A program made the position numbers and the translations under genes. Below the pieces are notes generated by a model. The model did no database searches. It was not told where the DNA came from and worked only from the letters and a program-made list of their open reading frames with translations. Below are positions 16,903 through 25,965 of a stretch of 64,000 nucleotides of DNA, in pieces. Within the stretch, counting starts at the first letter, position 1. Each line of letters begins with the position of its first letter. Source of the stretch: an uncultured Nitrospiraceae bacterium (lineage in GTDB: Bacteria > Nitrospirota > Thermodesulfovibrionia > Thermodesulfovibrionales > SM23-35); the NCBI GenBank assembly GCA_937138415.1, contig CAKZPA010000044.1:1-64000 (forward strand). Direction: 5' to 3'.

Positions 16903-19900
16903 ATGCAAGTAACTGCCCGGAAATTCGATACAAAAATGCATGACCTTGAAAAGGCACGCGAGGCCACGCGCGTAGCTCAGAGCGATTGGGAGAACATTTT
17001 CGAGGCTATCACCCATCCGACGGTGATTCTCGACCCACAGCGTACTATTCTCTCGGCAAACCGCGCGACGGTCAGGGTGATGGGTATGGCGTCAGCGAGC
17101 GAGATCGTCGGGAAGAAATGTTACAAAGTGTTTCATCGGACGACCGAACCACTCGCCGGATGCCCTCTGCAAACGTTGCTCGAATCGGGCACCTTTCGAG
17201 AGAGCAGATCGGAAGTGGAGGCCTGCGGCGGGGTCTTCCTCGTGTCCTGTATGCCCGTGCTCGATGAAAAGGGGAATCTACAAAAAATCATCCATATCGC
17301 GACGGATATCACGGATCGCAAGCGGGCAGAGGAAGAACTGGTGGTCGAAAAAGCGTATTTCGAGAATTTCTTTCATGGCGCGCCGGAGGCGGTGGTTGTC
17401 GGTGACGCAACGGGCAGGATTTCGAAGGTGAATAAAGAGTTTACGCGACTGTTCCACTATACGGAGAGGGAAGCGATCGGTCGCATGGTGGACGATCTGA
17501 TCGTTCCCCAGGCCCTCAAGGATGAAGCGGGGGATATCACGGTACGGGTCGCCGGAGGAGAAAGGGTCGAGGTCGAAACGATCCGCATGAACAAAGAGGG
17601 CGAAGAAATACACGTTTCGCTTTTGTGCCAGCCGGTTGTCATGTCGGGCACGATGGTAGGTGTTTACGGGATTTACAGGGACATCACGGAGCGTAAGAGA
17701 GCCGAGGAAAAGATCAAAGAGAGCGAGGAGACGTATCGCAACCTCTTCCACAACGCTCAGGTCGGTTTGTTCCGCACGCGGATTTCGGATGGGAAGATCC
17801 TCGAGAGCAACGAACAGCTCGCGAAGATGTTCGGATACGATACGCGCGAGGAGTTTATCGCGGAGTGTGTCACGTCCAGGAATTACGTAGACCCGGGGAC
17901 GCGCGAAAAAATGATCGAGGAGATAAAAGCGAAAGGGTACGTCGAGAATTTCATGGCGCGGTTCTCTCGGAGAGACGGCTCAACGTTCTGGGCGCAGTTC
18001 TCCGCGAGAATATATCCGGAAAAGGGATGGATAGAGGGCGTCGCACAAGACATCACGGAGCGGAAGGCGATGGAGGACGCGCTGAGGCGCTCCGAACAGG
18101 AGCTGCATGATGCGTACTTCTCGGAGGCCACCATCAATATGATCCTGCAGGAATCTTTGGGAGACTTGTCGCTGAAAGAGGTTCTCCAGAAGGTGCTCGA
18201 TATGGTGCTTTCGGTTCCGTGGCTTGGGCTCGAATACATGGGGAGCATTTCGCTTGTCGGGGAAGATGCACAATCCCTGGTGATGCAGGCGTGCACGAAT
18301 CTCCCCGACGCGGTGAAAAAGCTCTGTGAGAGGGTTCCTCTCGGAACGTGCTTCTGTGGTAGGGCGGTTGAATCCTCCGCGCTGGTATGCAGCGAGCACA
18401 GTGGAGAAGGCCCTGTTCTGGTCGGTAACAACGTTCCCCCGTACGCGCACTGCATCGTCCCCATAACGTATAAGGGGAAGACATTGGGGGTGCTGAATCT
18501 CTACGTAAAGCACGGGCATGAGGTGAGAGACCGCGAGCGAGATTTCCTGAAAGCGGTTGCCCACACGATCGCAGGCATCATCACGAGAAAGAAGTCGGAA
18601 GAGCAGATGGCGTATCTCGCGTATTACGATGCGTTGACGGGGCTGCCCAACCGCAATCTGTTCGTTGACCGCGTGACGCAAAGTGTGGCCAGGCTTGCGC
18701 ACAGTAAGAAATGTTCTGCAGTCTTGGTGCTCGGTATCGATAAGTTCAAGAATGTCAGTGTGACGTGCGGCTTCGACGTGTGTGACGCCGTTTTGAAGAC
18801 GATAGCACAGAGACTTCTCGCGTGTGTCCGCGCGGGGGACACGGTCGCGCGTCTCGGGGATAGCGATTATGGCGTGCTGCTCGTGGATGTGTCCGAGCCC
18901 GCGGACATCATCGTCGTCCTCGAAAAAATCATGCAGAGCGTATCGCAGCCGTTCTATCATGGTGGGAAGGAGATTATCGTATCGCTCTCGGCAGGCGTTG
19001 CTGTCTATCCGGGCGATGGGATCGACGCGGCTTCCCTCATAAAGAGCGCGAACCTGGCGTTCGAGCGCGCGCGGGAAGAGGGGAGGAAAACGTTCCAGTT
19101 CTACACCGAGGATATGAATAGAAAAGCGACGGAGTTTGTCGAGTTGGAGAAGGCACTGTTCCACGCCCTGAAGAATGAAGAGTTTGTCATGCATTATCAG
19201 CCGTACTGTGATATGCAGACGAGAAAGGTGAGGGGGTTAGAAGCCTTGATCCGCTGGGAACGGCAGGGGTTTGGGTTGGTGCCCCCCGGAATGTTCATCC
19301 CCATCCTCGAGGATACGCGGATGATCATCGACATCGGTCAGTGGATCATCGGGCACGTGGTCGCACAGATCCAGGAATGGCAGCGCAAAGGACGTGCCGT
19401 TGTGCCCGTATCGGTGAATGTGTCTCTTGCTCAATTCATGCAGAAGGATTTTGTCGAATCGGTCTTACGCGTGATTCGTGAAAGGGGGGTCCCGCCACCG
19501 CTTCTCTCCTTGGAGGTCACGGAGAGCATTTTCTTGAAGGATATCTCATTCACCAAGCTGGTGCTCGAGCGCCTGCGAAATGCCGGAGTCGCCGTGTCGA
19601 TTGACGACTTCGGGACGGGTTTTTCATCGCTCTCGTCCCTCAAGAGACTTCCTGTCGACACATTGAAGATAGACATGTCGTTTATTCGAGAAGTCGTGGA
19701 GGACCCGGACAGTGCGAACATCGTGTCGGCGATCTGCGATATGGCACGATCACTCAATTTGCGGACGATCGCGGAGGGCGTGGAAACGGAGGCGCAGTGG
19801 AAGATCCTGCGTCTCCTCAGGTGCGATATGGGCCAAGGCTATTATTTCTGCAGGCCTCTGCCCGCAGACGAGATAGAACGGGTGGTGTTCGTGAACGGTT

Positions 19901-19905
19901 CATAG
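16903..19905 (+). CDS. PAS-PAS-PAS-GAF-(degenerate GGDEF)-EAL c-di-GMP phosphodiesterase
   Basis: About 1000 residues from ATG 16903; no TM segment seen. Three PAS modules (about 25-145, 150-275, 280-400), each ending in a DITxRK-type linker, precede a GAF domain (about 410-560, with CFCGRAV and AHCIVPI), then GGDEF and EAL. The cyclase signature is ARLGDSDYG instead of GGDEF, so cyclase activity is probably lost. The EAL domain looks active: LEALIRW, LEVTESIFL, SIDDFGTGFSSL, LKIDMSFI and AEGVETEAQW. It likely hydrolyses c-di-GMP in response to redox or small-ligand signals. The frame is open up to 16726, but that upstream part lies before the predicted transcript start. ATG 16936 is an alternative start. 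Confidence 0.88.
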   Translation: MQVTARKFDTKMHDLEKAREATRVAQSDWENIFEAITHPTVILDPQRTILSANRATVRVMGMASASEIVGKKCYKVFHRTTEPLAGCPLQTLLESGTFRESRSEVEACGGVFLVSCMPVLDEKGNLQKIIHIATDITDRKRAEEELVVEKAYFENFFHGAPEAVVVGDATGRISKVNKEFTRLFHYTEREAIGRMVDDLIVPQALKDEAGDITVRVAGGERVEVETIRMNKEGEEIHVSLLCQPVVMSGTMVGVYGIYRDITERKRAEEKIKESEETYRNLFHNAQVGLFRTRISDGKILESNEQLAKMFGYDTREEFIAECVTSRNYVDPGTREKMIEEIKAKGYVENFMARFSRRDGSTFWAQFSARIYPEKGWIEGVAQDITERKAMEDALRRSEQELHDAYFSEATINMILQESLGDLSLKEVLQKVLDMVLSVPWLGLEYMGSISLVGEDAQSLVMQACTNLPDAVKKLCERVPLGTCFCGRAVESSALVCSEHSGEGPVLVGNNVPPYAHCIVPITYKGKTLGVLNLYVKHGHEVRDRERDFLKAVAHTIAGIITRKKSEEQMAYLAYYDALTGLPNRNLFVDRVTQSVARLAHSKKCSAVLVLGIDKFKNVSVTCGFDVCDAVLKTIAQRLLACVRAGDTVARLGDSDYGVLLVDVSEPADIIVVLEKIMQSVSQPFYHGGKEIIVSLSAGVAVYPGDGIDAASLIKSANLAFERAREEGRKTFQFYTEDMNRKATEFVELEKALFHALKNEEFVMHYQPYCDMQTRKVRGLEALIRWERQGFGLVPPGMFIPILEDTRMIIDIGQWIIGHVVAQIQEWQRKGRAVVPVSVNVSLAQFMQKDFVESVLRVIRERGVPPPLLSLEVTESIFLKDISFTKLVLERLRNAGVAVSIDDFGTGFSSLSSLKRLPVDTLKIDMSFIREVVEDPDSANIVSAICDMARSLNLRTIAEGVETEAQWKILRLLRCDMGQGYYFCRPLPADEIERVVFVNGS

Positions 19906-19982
19906 ACAATCCGAACTGAGTGAACACTCCTTTTCGGATCGGGGTTCTGGTAGTCGCAGCGTGTCCATCGAGGGGGGCGGGT

Positions 19983-21494
19983 TTATTTCCTTCCGGGTGA
20001 TTTCAGCGGAGCGACGAGCGTGAACCGGGTACCCTGCCCGGGACCCGATTCGAGATGGACGTGCCCTCCGAGATATGTGAGCCGTTCGTAGATGCTGAAG
20101 AGACCGAACATGTCTTTTTGCGTGCTGCTGAACGCCATCTTCGACACGTCGAATCCCACCCCGTCATCACGCACGTCGATGCGGATGTGCCGATAATCCC
20201 GCTCGAATCTGACCGACACGTTCTTCGCCCGTGCGTGTCTCACGGCGTTCATAAAGAGTTCCCGTACCGACTGGTAGAGGAGGATGTTCGTCTCGTCGGA
20301 TAACGGTTTCGGCTTGAGATCGTCTTCGACGCGAAAGACGATTCCGTGCAACTGCTGAAATTGGCTCCCGAGCCACCTCACCGCAGCCTCGAGACCATTC
20401 TCGTAGAGAATCTGCGTGCTGAATTCGTCGGTGAGCGCTTTCGACTGGTGGATGGTCCGTTCGATGATCTGGTTGATTTCCTTGATCGCTGCGCACACGT
20501 CTGGCGAGGAGAGCGATTCGCACAATTCGCCAAGTTTCCTTCTGCAGTACGTGAGCATGTGCCCGAGGGTATCCTGCAGCTCCCTCGCGATGTAGCGGCG
20601 TTCGCGCTCCTCCACCATCGAGATCTCGAGTGCGAGGGATCTGAGCCGCTCCTGATACGACCGGAGTTCCCTCTCGGTATGCTTCATTTTCGTGATGTCC
20701 GTAAAGATGCCGATGCTCCCGTCGAATTCACCATCCTGGTTGTAGACGGGCTGCGGCGAAACGAGGGTCTCGATCTTCGCGAGGTCCTTCCTCGTGAGGG
20801 TGATCTCGTAGGATTCGGCGAAACCTTTTTTCCTCAGGAGCCACTGATTTCGCAAGATGCGCTCGTTGTCCCGGTCGAGAACGATCGAGACGTGTTTGCC
20901 GATGAGTTCCTCTTTCCGGTATCCGGTCATCGAGCAGAAGCGCGAATTGACGAGCACGAGCGTGCCGTTCCTGTCCAGCACGGAGAGCCCTTCGTTCATC
21001 GTCTCGATGATGGTGCGGTATCGCGCCTCGCTCTGCTCCAGTGCCTCCCGTATCCGCAGCTGCTCCGTGACATTCCATGCCATCCCCTGGACAGCGTACG
21101 GTTTCCCATCGTGATGGATGAGCGTGGAGACGACCTCCATCCAGAGGAAGTCCCCGTTCTTTTTCTTCACCTTATAGAGGAATGGTTCCAGCGACGATCC
21201 GGAGGCGATCATCTCTTCGATTCTTTTTCTCGCGGTCGCCACGTAGGCGCTGTCGAGGATCGAAGAGAGCGACAGAGACGGGAGGTCCTTCCTCTGGTAT
21301 CCGAGCGTCGCGAGTGCAGTCTCGTTCGCGTCGATGAAGTTTCCCCGAAGATCATGGATGAAGACGCTGCAGAGAGCGCTCTCGAAGAGCGCCCGGTATC
21401 GCTCTTCGGTCTCCGCCATTGCCCCGGCGCCACGGACTCGTTCCGTCGCGGCCGATTCGGTGCGCTCCGATCTTTGTTTCTTGTTCCGGTCCAT
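19983..21494 (-). CDS. PAS-PAS sensor histidine kinase-like protein, H-box His replaced by Gln
   Basis: 503 residues from ATG 21494 (MDRNKKQRSE), preceded by AAAGG. Two PAS domains (about 25-145, 150-270) are followed by a HisKA_3-type dimerisation helix and a HATPase_c domain (VRELFMNAVRHA, DDGVGFD, GLFSIYERL, GQGTRFTLV). The H-box reads ERRYIARELQDTLGHML; NarL/DegS-family kinases have RELHD, so the phospho-acceptor is missing. ATP binding looks intact. No response regulator is adjacent. It ends the 14-gene minus operon. It may be a signalling scaffold, or may phosphorylate by another route. Confidence 0.8.
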   Translation of the reverse strand: MDRNKKQRSERTESAATERVRGAGAMAETEERYRALFESALCSVFIHDLRGNFIDANETALATLGYQRKDLPSLSLSSILDSAYVATARKRIEEMIASGSSLEPFLYKVKKKNGDFLWMEVVSTLIHHDGKPYAVQGMAWNVTEQLRIREALEQSEARYRTIIETMNEGLSVLDRNGTLVLVNSRFCSMTGYRKEELIGKHVSIVLDRDNERILRNQWLLRKKGFAESYEITLTRKDLAKIETLVSPQPVYNQDGEFDGSIGIFTDITKMKHTERELRSYQERLRSLALEISMVEERERRYIARELQDTLGHMLTYCRRKLGELCESLSSPDVCAAIKEINQIIERTIHQSKALTDEFSTQILYENGLEAAVRWLGSQFQQLHGIVFRVEDDLKPKPLSDETNILLYQSVRELFMNAVRHARAKNVSVRFERDYRHIRIDVRDDGVGFDVSKMAFSSTQKDMFGLFSIYERLTYLGGHVHLESGPGQGTRFTLVAPLKSPGRK

Positions 21495-21505
21495 CAAAAC
21501 GCCTT

Positions 21506-22300
21506 TTACCGAGCCGACTCCGCGGCGCCGATCCTTATCGGGTGGGTATCCCGCAGAATCGTGACTCTGTTCCTGTACTCTCCGATCGCGTGCGCGATCT
21601 CCTTCTTCAGAGTTCCCGCGTATCTCGAGAGCATCTGGTTCCAGTACACGAGGAAAACCCTGAAGAAATAGAACTGGAAGAAGGCGAACCATTTTCTGTA
21701 ATCGTCCGGCGAACGCTCGTAGTCGAAATAGTGTACGTGAAGTCTCTTCTGCGTCCTGTCCATGTGATACTTATGGAGGATGCCGGCGGGATCGGCGTGC
21801 GCGAAGCGGCTGCAGAGGTCGTGCACCTGGAGCAGCCCCGCAGCGTAAGGAAACGCACGCGAGTCATTCCGGAGGGTCAACTTGATGTTCCGGAAAATTC
21901 GCTCCCACCGGGCCGGCGCACTGTCCCTGTTCAGATAGAGTTCGCTCTCCTCGGGGTTCTTCAGGAGATAGTAAGCGGTGAACGTGCTGTCGAGCGCGAC
22001 GCGCAATGAACGGAACGTCTGTGTCTTGTGCAGTCTCAGGAAAGAGGCCATCCCATAGTAGAATTCCTGGTGCGAGATCAGGTAGAGGAAGGCGGGAATC
22101 ATCAGGCTCTCGTCGTCAGGAAGGGTGATGGTGAGACAGGAGGAGAAAATGTTGTCCAGATCGACGATGAGACCATAGTCGTCTCTGAGCATCGCGACGC
22201 TCTGCTCGATATGCACGTGTTCGCTCGAGAGGAAGTGCCCGAATCCTTGTATGACGTTTGGATGCATATCATGTTCTAACGCTTTCTGTTCACTGTCCAT
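21506..22300 (-). CDS. Helical protein of unknown function
   Basis: 264 residues from ATG 22300, which lies inside the end of ybeY (11-bp overlap). I do not recognise a family with confidence. The sequence is alpha-helical and soluble, with aromatic-rich stretches (FFQFYFFRVFLVYW). RSLRVALDSTFTAYYLL followed by LCSRFAHADPAG is faintly like HEPN/DUF5677 proteins, which carry an R...E/D helix and an S-x-H motif. It is sandwiched between ybeY and a PAS kinase-like gene in one operon, so it may be a partner of the kinase. The function is left open. Confidence 0.65.
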   Translation of the reverse strand: MDSEQKALEHDMHPNVIQGFGHFLSSEHVHIEQSVAMLRDDYGLIVDLDNIFSSCLTITLPDDESLMIPAFLYLISHQEFYYGMASFLRLHKTQTFRSLRVALDSTFTAYYLLKNPEESELYLNRDSAPARWERIFRNIKLTLRNDSRAFPYAAGLLQVHDLCSRFAHADPAGILHKYHMDRTQKRLHVHYFDYERSPDDYRKWFAFFQFYFFRVFLVYWNQMLSRYAGTLKKEIAHAIGEYRNRVTILRDTHPIRIGAAESAR

Positions 22301-22781
22301 CGATTTTCTCGTCGAGCATCGCGGAGAGTCTCCACATCTGTTTCGCCGCCGCCCCGCCTTGTTCATGGTCGTGCCCGAGCAGGTGCAGCACCCCGTGGAT
22401 CAATAGTCTCTTGACCTCCTCATCCACCGATAGACCGCGCTCGGCCGCCTGTCGTTCCGCCCGGTGGACATTGATGACGACGTCGCCGAGAACGAGCGCG
22501 CCGGTCGAGGGAGCGGCGCGTCCCTTTCGCACCGCGCGCCGCCTTTTCAGCGCAGCCGCGAGCTCCGCCCTCCGGTACTGCGGAAAAGACAGGACATCCG
22601 TCGCACGATCCACTCCGCGGTAATGGCGATTGAGCAGGCGCATTCTCCGGTCCCCCACGAGGAGGATGCTGATCTCAGCTTCCGGGAACCCGAGCAGAGT
22701 GAGGATGTTCCTGAGTCGCCTTGCTGTTTTCCTGATGCTTACCTTTATGCGCCGTTGTCGGTTCCTTATGGAAATCCGCAT
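22290..22781 (-). CDS. ybeY: Endoribonuclease YbeY
   Basis: Zinc metallo-endoribonuclease for 16S rRNA 3'-end maturation and ribosome quality control. 163 residues with the diagnostic LLIHGVLHLLGHDHE (H3-x-H5-x-H site, about 126-140) and RGVDRATDVLSFP. A lysine/arginine-rich insert (ALKRRRAVRKGRAAPSTG) lies between the core strands. Its first 107 nt overlap the 3' end of the 7TM-HD gene. The phoH/HD/ybeY order is widely conserved. Confidence 0.93.
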   Translation of the reverse strand: MRISIRNRQRRIKVSIRKTARRLRNILTLLGFPEAEISILLVGDRRMRLLNRHYRGVDRATDVLSFPQYRRAELAAALKRRRAVRKGRAAPSTGALVLGDVVINVHRAERQAAERGLSVDEEVKRLLIHGVLHLLGHDHEQGGAAAKQMWRLSAMLDEKIDGQ

Positions 22782-24279
22782 CGCTGAAATCGAACCCGGG
22801 GTAATCGACCCGTCTGTGGAATATTCCCGTGAGGACGTACGTGAAACGTTTTTTGATCGCGTGGATGTCCTTCAGCGTCAGCTCGCACTCGCCCAGCTGC
22901 CCCTCGAGAAATATATGGTTGATGATCCTGTCCACGAGCGACGCTATGCGGGCAGGGGTTGGATCGGAGAGGACGCGGGAAGCGGCTTCGACGCTGTCGG
23001 CCATCATGACGAGAGCGGCCACTCGACTCTGCGGCTTCGGGCCGGGGTACCGATAGTCCTCTTCGACGGGCGCACCGTTGCCGGTCGCCTCCTTGGCCTT
23101 CTGATAGAAATAGCTGATGAGCATCGTGCCGTGGTGCTGCTCGATGATGTCCATGATCGGCTCGGGCAGCTTGAACTGCCTCGCGAGTTCGAGGCCTTCT
23201 TTGACGTGGTTCGTGATGATCATGCTGCTCATGTGGGGCGTCAGCTTCTCGTGCTTGCTCACCGCGCTGCTCTGGTTTTCGATGAAGTATTCCGGCATTT
23301 TTATCTTCCCGATGTCGTGGTAATAGGCGCTCACGCGGGCGAGCAATGGATTCGCGCCGACGATCTCCGCCGCGGATTCCGCGAGGTTGCCGACAATGAC
23401 GCTGTGGTGGTACGTCCCCGGCGCGGCGACCATGAGATTTTTCATGAGGGGCTGGTTGAGGTCGAGCAGCTCCACGAGGCTGATGTCCGTCGTCACCTTG
23501 AACCCATATTCGATGAGCGGCAGAAGCAACGAGACGAGTGCAGCGACGCTCATGCCGCAGAGTGCGCTGAAGAGGATCGACGGCGGCGCCTTGACCGTGA
23601 AGAGTTCCCCGCGGAAGAGGAGGATGATCAGCACGGTCACGACGTTGGCGGCGATCACGAAGCCCCCGCCCTTCAGCAATCCCGACCGCTTCTTGCACCG
23701 TATAACGCTGAATGCCGCGACGATGCTGCCGACGAACGCGTAGAGCGTGAACGATGCGTCCTGAAGCCAGAGACCGGCCAATATGCTGACGGCGAACGAG
23801 AACGTGATCGCGGTGTGGAAGTCGAAGAGGAGGGAAACGAGCATCGCGCCCGCGGGGATGGGGATTCCGTAGAGGGCGCTGTCGAGCGCGCGGTATTCGA
23901 GCCCTTTCGAGAGGTTAATGAGGAGGTAGGCGAACAACCTCCCTGAGAGGAGCGTGCCGATCAGAATGAGGCCGAGGAGAATGAGCATTGTGTGCTTTTT
24001 CGTATACGCGGGCTTGTACCGCATAATATCCCTGTAGAGGAGGAACATGAGGAGACAGGAGAGGAGGAACCCGCCGAGCAGTTGCTCGACGCCGATCGCC
24101 GTCTGGATCGAAAGGGAAGCGACAAAACCGCAGATGAGGATGAAGTAAATCCTCACGAACGTATCCTGCTTGCTCAGGCGTCCCGACGATGCCTCGCCTT
24201 TCAGAGGGGTCCCGTCGACGAATGTCTTGACGAGAGAAGAGAGCCCGCCCGTCTTACTCTTCTGCGTGCCGTTTTTCAT
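22675..24279 (-). CDS. 7TM-HD membrane phosphohydrolase (PgpH-like)
   Basis: 534 residues. The N-terminal half is hydrophobic with roughly seven to eight membrane segments from about residue 30 to 265. A cytoplasmic HD domain follows: PGTYHHSVIVGNLAESAAEI, YYHDIGKIKMPEYF and ITNHVKEGLELARQF give the HD metal ligands. PgpH homologues hydrolyse c-di-AMP. It lacks the large extracellular sensor domain found between TM1 and TM2 in longer members, so its signal input is reduced. The C-terminal tail (about 40 residues after YPGFDF) overlaps ybeY out of frame by 107 nt, longer than usual, and may be a run-on tail. The start overlaps phoH by 26 bp. Confidence 0.85.
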   Translation of the reverse strand: MKNGTQKSKTGGLSSLVKTFVDGTPLKGEASSGRLSKQDTFVRIYFILICGFVASLSIQTAIGVEQLLGGFLLSCLLMFLLYRDIMRYKPAYTKKHTMLILLGLILIGTLLSGRLFAYLLINLSKGLEYRALDSALYGIPIPAGAMLVSLLFDFHTAITFSFAVSILAGLWLQDASFTLYAFVGSIVAAFSVIRCKKRSGLLKGGGFVIAANVVTVLIILLFRGELFTVKAPPSILFSALCGMSVAALVSLLLPLIEYGFKVTTDISLVELLDLNQPLMKNLMVAAPGTYHHSVIVGNLAESAAEIVGANPLLARVSAYYHDIGKIKMPEYFIENQSSAVSKHEKLTPHMSSMIITNHVKEGLELARQFKLPEPIMDIIEQHHGTMLISYFYQKAKEATGNGAPVEEDYRYPGPKPQSRVAALVMMADSVEAASRVLSDPTPARIASLVDRIINHIFLEGQLGECELTLKDIHAIKKRFTYVLTGIFHRRVDYPGFDFSDADFHKEPTTAHKGKHQENSKATQEHPHSARVPGS

Positions 24280-25219
24280 ACTTTTCGTACGCTTTGACGA
24301 TCTCCTGCACGAGCTTGTGCCTGACGACGTCGCGTTCCGAGAAATAGACGAATTTGATTCCCTCGATGTGGGTGAGGATCTTTTCCGCTTCGATGAGGCC
24401 CGACAACCTCCCTTGGGGAAGGTCTATCTGGGTCACGTCGCCGGTAATGACCGTTTTCGAATTGAATCCGAGCCGAGTGAGGTACATCTTCATCTGCTCG
24501 GAGGTCGTATTCTGCGCCTCGTCGAGGATGATAAAAGAATCGTTCAGGGTGCGTCCTCTCATGAACGCGAGCGGCGCGATCTCGATCGTCCCGCGATCGA
24601 TCAGTTTCATGACCTTCTCCGCTTCGATCATGTCGAAGAGGGCGTCGTAGAGGGGGCGCAGGTACGGGTTCACCTTTTCGAACATATCGCCGGGCAGGAA
24701 GCCGAGCTTTTCGCCTGCCTCGACCGCGGGCCGCGCGAGAACGATCCTGCTGATCTGTTTCTTGAAAAAGGCGTTGACCGCCATTGCCATCGCGAGATAC
24801 GTCTTGCCCGTTCCCGCGGGCCCGATACCGATCACGATGTCGTAATTCCGGATCGCTTCGATGTAGAGCCTCTGGGTCTCCGTTTTCGGAATCACGAACC
24901 GCTTCTTCGAAGAGACGGGGATGTTGTTGAGGAAGAGGTCTCTTATGGAGATCTGTTCGTCGGACGCGATGGACTTGAGCGCGTACCGAATATCCTCCGG
25001 CAGGAGGGCGTACCCCTCCGTGCTGATCGACCGTATGTCGTCGATGATGCGTTCGGCTTTTCGGACGTTCGCTTCATCCCCCTGGAGGAAGATCTTGTTG
25101 CCGCGCTGGGCGACCGTAATGCCGAGCGTTTCGCCGATGATCCTCAGAATTTTCTCGAGCCTTCCGTAGAGGAGATCGGGTTCTTTCTCGCTGTCGAATT
25201 CGATTTCTACTGGTACCGT
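24254..25219 (-). CDS. phoH: PhoH family ATPase, apparent ACG start
   Basis: P-loop ATPase often found beside ybeY in RNA metabolism. The core shows GIGPAGTGKTYLAMAMA (Walker A), FIILDEAQNTT (Walker B) and VITGDVTQIDLPQG. The frame stays open and family-like well upstream of the first standard start (GTG 24895): KEPDLLYGRLEKILRIIGE, QRGNKIFLQGDEANVRKAERIID, ISIRDLF. The only place with a good ribosome-binding site (GGAGGGAACGAC) leads to ACG at 25219, giving 321 residues, the normal family length. It overlaps the SPOR gene's stop by 13 bp. Either ACG is used through coupling, or the T of ATG was lost to mutation or error. Confidence 0.88.
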   Translation of the reverse strand, partial: TVPVEIEFDSEKEPDLLYGRLEKILRIIGETLGITVAQRGNKIFLQGDEANVRKAERIIDDIRSISTEGYALLPEDIRYALKSIASDEQISIRDLFLNNIPVSSKKRFVIPKTETQRLYIEAIRNYDIVIGIGPAGTGKTYLAMAMAVNAFFKKQISRIVLARPAVEAGEKLGFLPGDMFEKVNPYLRPLYDALFDMIEAEKVMKLIDRGTIEIAPLAFMRGRTLNDSFIILDEAQNTTSEQMKMYLTRLGFNSKTVITGDVTQIDLPQGRLSGLIEAEKILTHIEGIKFVYFSERDVVRHKLVQEIVKAYEKYEKRHAEE

Positions 25220-25965
25220 GTCGTTCCCTCCTGTGCGACAAACGTCACGAAGCTGGGCAAGCCCTCCGTGCTTCGCAGTTTGACCGATAGAATTTCAGCC
25301 TCTCTCCTCGTCGCATATTCGCCCACGGTGACCTTATAGAGCGTCTCCTGTTTCTTGGTCCTCGACGCGAAGACCGACACCTTGTATCCCTTTTTGCTCA
25401 TGGTGTTCCGGAGCGCCTCGGCCTCCTCCTGTTTTTTAAACGCGCCGATCTGGACGGTATACTTTCCCGCAGGAGCGGTCTTCGACAGCGCCTGCTTCTC
25501 CTGCGCATGCCGGCTCTTCTCCGACCCCGCACTTTCCGCAGGAGGTCGAAAAGCCTGGACTTGCTGCTCCGGATGCGCTACCGCACCTTTCGGCTGCGCG
25601 CGTTCAGCCGGCGGTAACGTCACCCCCGGCGGTTTCGCCACCGCTGGCGGTTTCGGGGAGGGCCGGACCTGTTCCTGATCCGGGGTGTGTCGATCGTCGG
25701 TGCGCTGCGGCGAGTCCTGAAGAGTGGATTGGGGTGTTCCCGACTGTTCCTGCACAACCTCGTGAGAAGGTCCGCGCTGCGCGGTCTGTTGAGCGGCGTC
25801 GAGAGGCTGCGATGCCGATGGCGGTGCGGGTCGGCCGTACATCTGCCGCGCGACGAAGAACCCGAGCAGAAACCCGAGCGAGACCGTCGTAACGACCGAC
25901 GCGATGAGCAACCCCCGGCCGACGTAAAAGACGGAGGAATGTTTTTTAAAATCAACTCGTTTCAT
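25207..25965 (-). CDS. SPOR-domain membrane protein
   Basis: 252 residues: a short basic N-terminus, one membrane helix (about 17-41, LLIASVVTTVSLGFLLGFFV), a long Pro/Gln/Ala-rich linker (about 45-170) and a C-terminal SPOR domain (GKYTVQIGAFKKQEEAEAL to LYKVTVGEYATRREAE). SPOR domains bind denuded peptidoglycan at division sites, so this is probably a septal or cell-wall protein like FtsN or DamX. The start overlaps the queA stop (ATGA). It sits near the SpoIID-like gene, another denuded-glycan-related protein. Confidence 0.85.
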   Translation of the reverse strand: MKRVDFKKHSSVFYVGRGLLIASVVTTVSLGFLLGFFVARQMYGRPAPPSASQPLDAAQQTAQRGPSHEVVQEQSGTPQSTLQDSPQRTDDRHTPDQEQVRPSPKPPAVAKPPGVTLPPAERAQPKGAVAHPEQQVQAFRPPAESAGSEKSRHAQEKQALSKTAPAGKYTVQIGAFKKQEEAEALRNTMSKKGYKVSVFASRTKKQETLYKVTVGEYATRREAEILSVKLRSTEGLPSFVTFVAQEGTTRYQ

